Shown piece by piece: positions 59,560 through 64,000 of a stretch of 64,000 bases of DNA. Origin of the DNA: Candidatus Bathyarchaeota archaeon (GTDB taxonomy: Archaea; Thermoproteota; Bathyarchaeia; TCS64); contig WJJC01000225.1 of NCBI GenBank assembly GCA_014729945.1, forward strand, positions 3,719 through 67,718. The letters run 5' to 3'. The notes under the pieces were generated by a model, which made no database searches, was not told the DNA's origin, and was given only the letters and a program-made list of their open reading frames with translations. Made by a program: the position numbers and the translations under genes. Positions within the stretch are counted from its first letter, which is position 1, and each line of letters opens with the position of its first letter.

Positions 59560-60103
59560 GATCTGGATGGGAACCAGCAGCGACCACAAGTACGCTGAGG
59601 CAAAGGAAATAATGGACGAATACGATATCGAACTTGAGAGACTGAATATCGAGAGGGTAGAGATACAGGCGGATGACCCAGAGTTGATAGCCGAGTACAG
59701 TCTCAAAGTGCTTGATGTGGATATCCCGATTCTAATAGAGGACGCTGGGCTATACATTGACAAATACTTTGGTTTCCCTGGGCCGTACAGTAGTTACGCG
59801 TTGAGAACTATAAGCAATGAAGGTATCCTCAAGTTAATGGAGGATGAGAAGAAGCGCGGTGCAAGATACCTCTCAGCCGTGGCTTTCCGAGACGGGGATG
59901 TCTCCGTTACATTCAGAGGAGAGGTTAAAGGAGAGATTAGCCATGAGGAGAGGGGAAGCAATGGTTTCGGTTACGACCCCATCTTTATTCCCGAAGAGGG
60001 GGATGGTAGAACCTTTGCGGAGATGAGCGCCGAGGAGAAAGCTGAAATCAGTCACAGGGCTAGGGCTTTCAGGAAGCTGGCTGAGTGGCTGGTTGAGCAG
60101 TAA
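59546..60103 (+). CDS. Non-canonical purine NTP pyrophosphatase (Ham1/RdgB-like)
   Basis: A 185-residue ITPase removing ITP, XTP and dITP from the nucleotide pool. The nucleotide motif, usually TGNxxK, is GTSSDHKYAEAKEIM here. Others are LIEDAGLYIDKYFGFPGPYSSYALRTI, RGEVKGEISHEERGSNGFGYDPIFIPEE and FAEMSAEEKAEISHRARAFRKL. All catalytic Glu/Asp/Lys positions are present despite the altered first motif. TTG start, overlapping bud32 by 14 bp. Ends convergent with the CBS-AlbA gene, overlapping it by 35 bp. Confidence 0.92.
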   Translation: MRRIKIWMGTSSDHKYAEAKEIMDEYDIELERLNIERVEIQADDPELIAEYSLKVLDVDIPILIEDAGLYIDKYFGFPGPYSSYALRTISNEGILKLMEDEKKRGARYLSAVAFRDGDVSVTFRGEVKGEISHEERGSNGFGYDPIFIPEEGDGRTFAEMSAEEKAEISHRARAFRKLAEWLVEQ

Positions 60104-61022
60104 AATCATTGCATGTCAAATCTGGCCATTTTTCGATCATGTATCTTACGGAGTCCTCGATGTTGAATGGACGCGACCCGTTTCCAGTTCTGACATAGAA
60201 GTATTGTCGACCTTTGTGGTTAAAGAAGGTGGGCTCGGTTGAAGGTTTTACGTTTACTCTGCATATCTCATGCCCATAAGCACGTGGAAAGGTTATGTCT
60301 ATGAACTGAAGATACCTATCTCCAATTTTATGAGATATCTGGTTAACCAGATAATCCTCAAAGGCGTCACGGTTCTTCTTATGAAATGTACCATAATCGG
60401 ATTTTAATCCGACCACATAATTACGGTCATTTACCCCGATTAATAGGTCACCACCATCAGCGTTTAAAAATGCGCAGATAGTCTTTAAGCAGTTAAACTC
60501 TAAGTCGTTGTCTAAGCAATGTCTTCTAGAGTTGTATCTTAGACTAGCTTTTAATTCAAGACATTGACTTTCCGGTTTCTTAACGAGTTTATGGACATTT
60601 TTCTCTTCTGATTCAAGGACTTTCATCTTCTTGATTAATTGTGGTCTTACAAGGGCTATATCGGTGAGGGAGAGTATTCCTAATATTTTACCTGTTTTCG
60701 GGTCGGTTATGGGCAGTTTCTTTATCCGGTTTTTTAGCATAAGCTGACTTGCCTCATCTACTGTAGCACCTCGATCAATGGTGATTAGATCCGAAGTCAT
60801 TACAGATTCTACTTTTATTTCCCCCGGGTTGATTCCACACGCCACAACGCGAGTAAGGACATCTCTCTCAGTTAATATCCCTACTACCTGAGTATCATTA
60901 TCCACTATCAGGCTGCTTATGCCGTATCTCGTCATGAGTAATGCAGCATTTTCTATGGTGTTTTCAGATGATATTTTTATGAGATCCTTTGTCATGACAC
61001 CTTGTACTTGCATATCCCTCAC
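60069..61022 (-). CDS. CBS-pair protein fused to AlbA_2 (Schlafen-like) domain
   Basis: A 317-residue fusion. Residues about 5-125 are two CBS motifs (VQGVMTKDLIKISSENTIENAALLM and VESVMTSDLITIDRGATVDEASQLM), which bind adenine nucleotides. Residues about 150-300 carry an AlbA_2-type domain: CLELKASLRYN, then KTICAFLNADGGDLLIGVNDRNYVVGL and DITFPRAYGHEICRVNV, with YFYVRTGNGSRPFNIED as its end. AlbA_2 domains occur in Schlafen-like RNases and transcription factors. The C-terminus (ATQPAS) is low-complexity. ATG start; monocistronic and divergent from S15. Confidence 0.85.
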   Translation of the reverse strand: MRDMQVQGVMTKDLIKISSENTIENAALLMTRYGISSLIVDNDTQVVGILTERDVLTRVVACGINPGEIKVESVMTSDLITIDRGATVDEASQLMLKNRIKKLPITDPKTGKILGILSLTDIALVRPQLIKKMKVLESEEKNVHKLVKKPESQCLELKASLRYNSRRHCLDNDLEFNCLKTICAFLNADGGDLLIGVNDRNYVVGLKSDYGTFHKKNRDAFEDYLVNQISHKIGDRYLQFIDITFPRAYGHEICRVNVKPSTEPTFFNHKGRQYFYVRTGNGSRPFNIEDSVRYMIEKWPDLTCNDFTAQPATQPAS

Positions 61023-61408
61023 TAGATTAGTTCTTTTATCTTCGGCGTACAGTTATGATGTTTATGGATTGTTAAGAAATAACAATAGAATTTTTATGTT
61101 AGTAATCAAGGTTTACTTTGCATCTGTTCTAAAGGTTAGAGTTTATGAATTGATTATCTACACCACCTCGATCTCGAAGTCAAGCGCCTTGTACAGAACT
61201 AGAATTGGTCAATGTAGCTATTGTTTTGATTAAAAAAGACCCTTTTTCAGCCAGTTCAATACAGGTCGAGTCATGATTAATCCAGTATCAGGGATCTGGT
61301 TTTTAAAAAAACATGAAAAGTGAAGGAAAGGATAAAGATTTAATAAGAGTCTTGAGTGTAAGACTAGAGCATCCGGAGAAAACAGAATTGGTAGGAAAAC
61401 TATCCTCA
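61023..61408. other. Spacer between CBS-AlbA and S15 genes
   Basis: About 385 bp if S15 starts at 61409. A TATA-like TTTTTAAAA at 61300-61308 would start an S15 transcript near 61333. The short element TAGGAAAACTATCCT (61392-61406) just before the S15 start forms a hairpin whose AGGA could be the ribosome-binding site. Nothing else recognisable is seen. Confidence 0.4.
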
Positions 61409-61834
61409 ATGAGGGGCGGCGGTCGTAGTACAAGACCAGTTAGCAAGAGACCCCCAAACTGGGTCGTATATCAGCCTGACGAGGTAAAGGCACTAGTAAT
61501 TAACCTCGCACGTGAAGGTAAATCCCAGTCACAGATCGGTAACATTCTCAGAGACGAGCACGGAGTACCACTAGTAAAGCCCATCGTAGGATACGGAATA
61601 AGAAAGATACTGGAGGAAGCGGGATTAGCCGCAGATGTTCCACAGGATCTATATGATTTGATGGTTAAAGCTACAAGACTCCGGAGACACATGGAGCGAA
61701 ACCCCAAGGATTACAGTAACAAACGTGGGCTTATTCTTACGGAGAGCATGATCTATAGGCTTACAAAGTATTATAAGAAAAAGGGAAGACTCCCCAGAGA
61801 CTGGCATTATCGCGGTCAAATAGTTAACATCTAG
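61409..61834 (+). CDS. rps15: Ribosomal protein uS15
   Basis: A 141-residue small-subunit protein binding 16S rRNA helices near the platform. The archaeal-type N-terminus is MRGGGRSTRPVSKRPPNWVVYQPDEVKALVINLAREG, then GNILRDEHGVPLVKPIVG, and the core LTESMIYRLTKYYKKKGRLPRDWHY. The ATG at 61409 matches the family start. An ATG at 61313 would add 32 unusual residues and lies within the probable promoter leader. The RecJ-like gene follows after 8 bp. Confidence 0.92.
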   Translation: MRGGGRSTRPVSKRPPNWVVYQPDEVKALVINLAREGKSQSQIGNILRDEHGVPLVKPIVGYGIRKILEEAGLAADVPQDLYDLMVKATRLRRHMERNPKDYSNKRGLILTESMIYRLTKYYKKKGRLPRDWHYRGQIVNI

Positions 61835-61842
61835 ATCCAGCG

Positions 61843-63258
61843 ATGCCTGAAGAGGATTTTTTTAACTCTTTTCAAGAAGCGGTCTCATTATTTGAGAAGC
61901 ATGTTAAAGATGATTCTTTTATTCGATTCGTTACACATAACGACGCAGATGGGTTGAGCAGCGGCGGAATCCTAGCAAGTGTAGCTCTTCGCAGCGGCGC
62001 TCGTTTTAAGATAAGTAGTGAGAAGAAATTAGATGATAAATTGATTGCTCGACTTGTTAAAGAGAAACCAAGTCTAATAGTATTCAGTGATTTTGGTAGT
62101 GGGTATCTTGATATAATCCATGAGTCGTTGAAACAGGATATCATTGTGTTCGATCATCATCTTCCCATGGAATACGATGGTCCTAATATAGTGCATATTA
62201 ACCCCATGCTTCATGACATTGACGGAGCCAGAGACATAGCTGCCTCAGGGGTCTGTTATTTCTTTGCGAAGGCAATAGATCCGGAAAACAAGGATCTTGC
62301 TTGTCTCGGCTTACTGGGTGCCCTCGGAGATCAGCAGGATAAGGGAGAGAGAAAATCCCTTATCGGGTTAAACAAGATTATTGAGGCAGAGGCAGAGGAG
62401 AAACATTTACTGGAGAAGAGAGTGGGACTGGTTTTCTATGGGTACGAGACCCGTCCACTGGCTAAAGCCATAGCGTACACGACTATTCCATATATCCCGG
62501 GTCTTAGCGGAAATGAGAGTAACTGTGTCGCTTTCCTTAAGCAAATTGGTATAGAGATCATAAATGGGGACAACCTACGGGCTCTAGCGGACTTAGAGGA
62601 TACGGAAATAACACACCTATTCAGTGCCTTGAGCAATCATATGGTAAACAATGGCTGTGACTCCGACTCAATACACCAGTTGATCGGAACAATATACACG
62701 TTTAAACTTGAAGAGCCCAGCACACCTCTGAGAAGCGGTAGAGAATACGGTAGCCTGTTAAACGCATGCGGTAGGATGAATAAACAGGGGGTAGGACTAA
62801 GCGTAGCCCTAGGGGACAGAAACGAAGCATTATCTGAGGCTCATGAGACTCTTGAGTTATATCGTAAGACCATAGGGGAGGCTCTTGACTGGGTTCAATT
62901 GAATGAACGTGTGGAGGAGTGGGATAATATCTATGTTATCAGAGCCGAGGACCATGTGAATGATACGGTAATAGGCGTAGTATCAGGTATACTTCTCAGC
63001 CAAGGCATACTAAAGAAAAAGAAGCCAATAGTAGCGACAGCTTACAGCGAAGATGAACAGCTCAAAGTCTCAGCACGAGGAATCGAGGAACTAGTGAAAC
63101 AGGGAATCCACATGGGACGGATAATGCAGGATGCAGCCGAGACTGTTGAAGGGGGCGGCGGTGGACATGATATTGCCGCAGGTGCATATATTTCTGGGAA
63201 AAAGGAGCATGCTTTCCTTGAAGAGGTTAACCGATTAGTAGCCGAGATACTTGCTTAA
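61843..63258 (+). CDS. DHH-family RecJ-like nuclease
   Basis: A 471-residue DHH/DHHA1 phosphoesterase, the archaeal RecJ-like exonuclease or GINS-associated nuclease group. Metal residues are in VTHNDADGLSSGG (His32, Asp34, Asp36), SDFGSG (Asp83) and VFDHHLPME (Asp104, His105, His106). A DHHA1 substrate-binding end is GGGGHDIAAGAYI near 437-449. Single-strand DNA or RNA 5'-3' nuclease activity is likely; an Asp/His set is complete. Located between S15 and pcc1, a widespread archaeal order. Confidence 0.92.
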   Translation: MPEEDFFNSFQEAVSLFEKHVKDDSFIRFVTHNDADGLSSGGILASVALRSGARFKISSEKKLDDKLIARLVKEKPSLIVFSDFGSGYLDIIHESLKQDIIVFDHHLPMEYDGPNIVHINPMLHDIDGARDIAASGVCYFFAKAIDPENKDLACLGLLGALGDQQDKGERKSLIGLNKIIEAEAEEKHLLEKRVGLVFYGYETRPLAKAIAYTTIPYIPGLSGNESNCVAFLKQIGIEIINGDNLRALADLEDTEITHLFSALSNHMVNNGCDSDSIHQLIGTIYTFKLEEPSTPLRSGREYGSLLNACGRMNKQGVGLSVALGDRNEALSEAHETLELYRKTIGEALDWVQLNERVEEWDNIYVIRAEDHVNDTVIGVVSGILLSQGILKKKKPIVATAYSEDEQLKVSARGIEELVKQGIHMGRIMQDAAETVEGGGGGHDIAAGAYISGKKEHAFLEEVNRLVAEILA

Positions 63259-63263
63259 GGAAT

Positions 63264-63548
63264 ATGGCTATAAATCGCGGGGAGGCATGTTTCGTTATGC
63301 TTGATACCAGTAGTAAAATTAGAATAGAGTTTAGCTACAGAGATAAGAAGACGGCTAGAGCTATTCAGAAGAGTATTACTCCGGATAATATTGATGCTCC
63401 AGATGGTATACATATAATCGTAACTGTGGATAAGAACAAATTATTGTTGGAGGTTGACTCGGAGAGAAGTATCGGCAGTTTGGTGTCCACTCTAGATGAT
63501 CTTCTCAGCTGTATCCAGGCAGCTGAAGAAACATTAGAAGAGATTTAG
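63264..63548 (+). CDS. pcc1: KEOPS subunit Pcc1
   Basis: A 94-residue small subunit that dimerises and holds Kae1 in the KEOPS complex. The ferredoxin-like pattern is IRIEFSYRDKKTARAIQKSITPDN, then IIVTVDKNKLLLEVDSERSIGSLVSTLDDLLSCIQAAEETL. Start ATG, 5 bp after the RecJ-like gene. With Kae1 and Bud32 it gives three of four core KEOPS subunits here; Cgi121 is not seen. Confidence 0.9.
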   Translation: MAINRGEACFVMLDTSSKIRIEFSYRDKKTARAIQKSITPDNIDAPDGIHIIVTVDKNKLLLEVDSERSIGSLVSTLDDLLSCIQAAEETLEEI

Positions 63549-63952
63549 AAAGAGTCCCTATTGCTCGATTTTACTAGGTTGCCATAATCTTCATGCTACT
63601 CCTTTCTACACCTTCCACTAGTAGCTCTGTGGGTGTTAATCCGTGTGTATCTATATAGCTACAGTATACTTTTACCTGTGTGACTTTTCTTGTGAGTACT
63701 TTATAATCTTCTCCATATTATAGTAGCTGTCAGGGGGTTTTCTGTCCCGTCTTGGCAGCGGCTACGGAGTCTTCCATTAAGAAACTTTGTGCTTTCCTAT
63801 CGCAGATGAGATAGAAACGGATGCTAATCTGAATGCGTTACATGGTTTCTCAATTCCCTAAGAGGCATTGTTAACTATTATCGTTAAGTTCATACTTGTT
63901 TCACTATATTTTCGGGTAATTACTTTTTTCTTGGTTGAATTTTGTCAAAACC
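63549..63952. other. Long intergenic region after pcc1
   Basis: About 400 bp with no open frame of useful length. It has one GC-rich hairpin (listed separately) in an otherwise AT-rich stretch, and T-rich segments. A weak C/D-box-like pair (cagatga about 63803, ctga about 63829) was judged too poor to call. Confidence 0.45.
63723..63765 (+). ncRNA. Candidate structured RNA hairpin
   Basis: GTAGC (63723-63727) pairs with GCTAC (63761-63765); TGTCA (63728-63732) pairs with TGGCA (63753-63757) with one G-U pair, leaving a 3-nt bulge (GCG); GGG (63734-63736) pairs with CCC (63746-63748). This is the only GC-rich piece of the spacer. It could be part of a small RNA or the end structure of the pcc1 transcript. 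No known family was matched. Confidence 0.25.
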
Positions 63953-63996
63953 TATATATTATTGGGCTGTATGTACGTGTCACTGAACTAGGAGAG
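63953..63996 (+). promoter_or_regulatory. Promoter and ribosome-binding site of next gene
   Basis: TATATATTA at 63953-63961 is a good TATA box and AGGAGAG at 63990-63996 is a strong ribosome-binding site. The start codon must lie just past the window end. By comparison with other archaea, the gene after pcc1 is often ribosomal protein S3Ae; that is an expectation, not seen. Confidence 0.5.
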
Positions 63997-64000
63997 AAAA

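Noticed and set aside
63800..63840. C/D-box guide RNA candidate
   Set aside because: The C-box-like cagatga deviates from RUGAUGA, and no D'/C' pair is present.
1..64000. CRISPR arrays, insertion sequences, prophage or integrase genes
   Set aside because: No regularly spaced repeats, transposase-like or integrase-like proteins were seen; the CARF-type gene stands alone.

Overview
This window is archaeal chromosomal DNA. The evidence is the gene content: TBP, TFB and TFE-alpha; Spt5, SecE, FtsY and prefoldin alpha; ribosomal proteins found only in archaea and eukaryotes (S19e, L31e, L39e, LX/L18ae); Cbf5, KEOPS subunits, Trm56, and archaeal-type Val-, Ala- and Leu-tRNA synthetases. TTG and GTG starts are frequent, TATA-like boxes lie about 25-35 bp before several starts, and all three tRNA genes encode CCA. 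An oxygen-independent glycyl-radical ribonucleotide reductase fits an anaerobe. No eukaryotic-signature cytoskeletal or trafficking genes were seen, so the lineage (for example Asgard, Bathyarchaeia or a deep euryarchaeote) cannot be fixed from this segment.

Layout. 0-5.4 kb: valS, a metallo-beta-lactamase-fold enzyme and a D-aminoacylase. 5.7-13.6 kb: accessory metabolism, with a frameshifted secreted GH99-like glycosidase, two HD/unknown genes, an MFS carrier, a DASS carrier with a small partner, a flavin-binding split-barrel protein and a YtcJ-like amidohydrolase. 13.9-17.3 kb: tRNA-Arg(GCG), a cold-shock-domain protein, an uncharacterised gene pair, an ECF S component, an ACT_7 protein and a PH-like membrane protein. 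17.4-19.1 kb: trm56, tfe, a coupled HD gene and tRNA-Val(UAC). 19.1-27.8 kb: small membrane proteins, a frameshifted LLM oxidoreductase, a second MFS carrier, a hydrolase, tfb, tbp, a CDF exporter and tRNA-Gln(UUG). 27.9-43.2 kb: GNAT, YhbY, two coupled Lrp regulators, glyA, a methyltransferase, cbf5, a YcaQ-like glycosylase, a CARF-wHTH regulator, the nrdD operon, TrmO, a D-threonine aldolase-like enzyme, a Tfx-like regulator, a nitroreductase and an orphan oligopeptide-binding protein. 43.3-49.8 kb: a stand-alone LigD-type phosphoesterase, then the minus-strand translation/secretion superoperon S19e-PDCD5-L39e-L31e-LX-pfdA-ftsY-secE-(antisense small gene)-spt5-L11-L1-L10. 50-64 kb: an unknown Cys-rich-start protein, an acetamidase, L12-alaS-leuS, then kae1-bud32-ham1, a CBS-AlbA fusion, S15, a RecJ-like DHH nuclease and pcc1. 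The window ends at a promoter and ribosome-binding site whose gene starts just outside.

How it works together. The core is information processing. The accessory part points to use of D-amino acids, peptides and amides (D-aminoacylase, amidohydrolase, acetamidase, D-Thr/D-Ser PLP enzyme, peptide-binding protein). Kae1, Bud32 and Pcc1 (t6A synthesis) and TrmO (methylation of t6A) belong to one tRNA position-37 pathway.

Most notable observations: two genes (GH99-like and LLM) each broken by two single-base losses in homopolymers; a small membrane-protein gene with its own promoter, antisense between secE and spt5; an HD gene that must start at a rare CTG overlapping the tfe stop; a CBS-AlbA/Schlafen-type fusion; a CARF-type regulator with no CRISPR locus in view; a peptide-binding protein without any export signal; and a strand-composition switch (+ strand T/G-rich to A/C-rich) near 27.5-27.9 kb that is independent of gene orientation.
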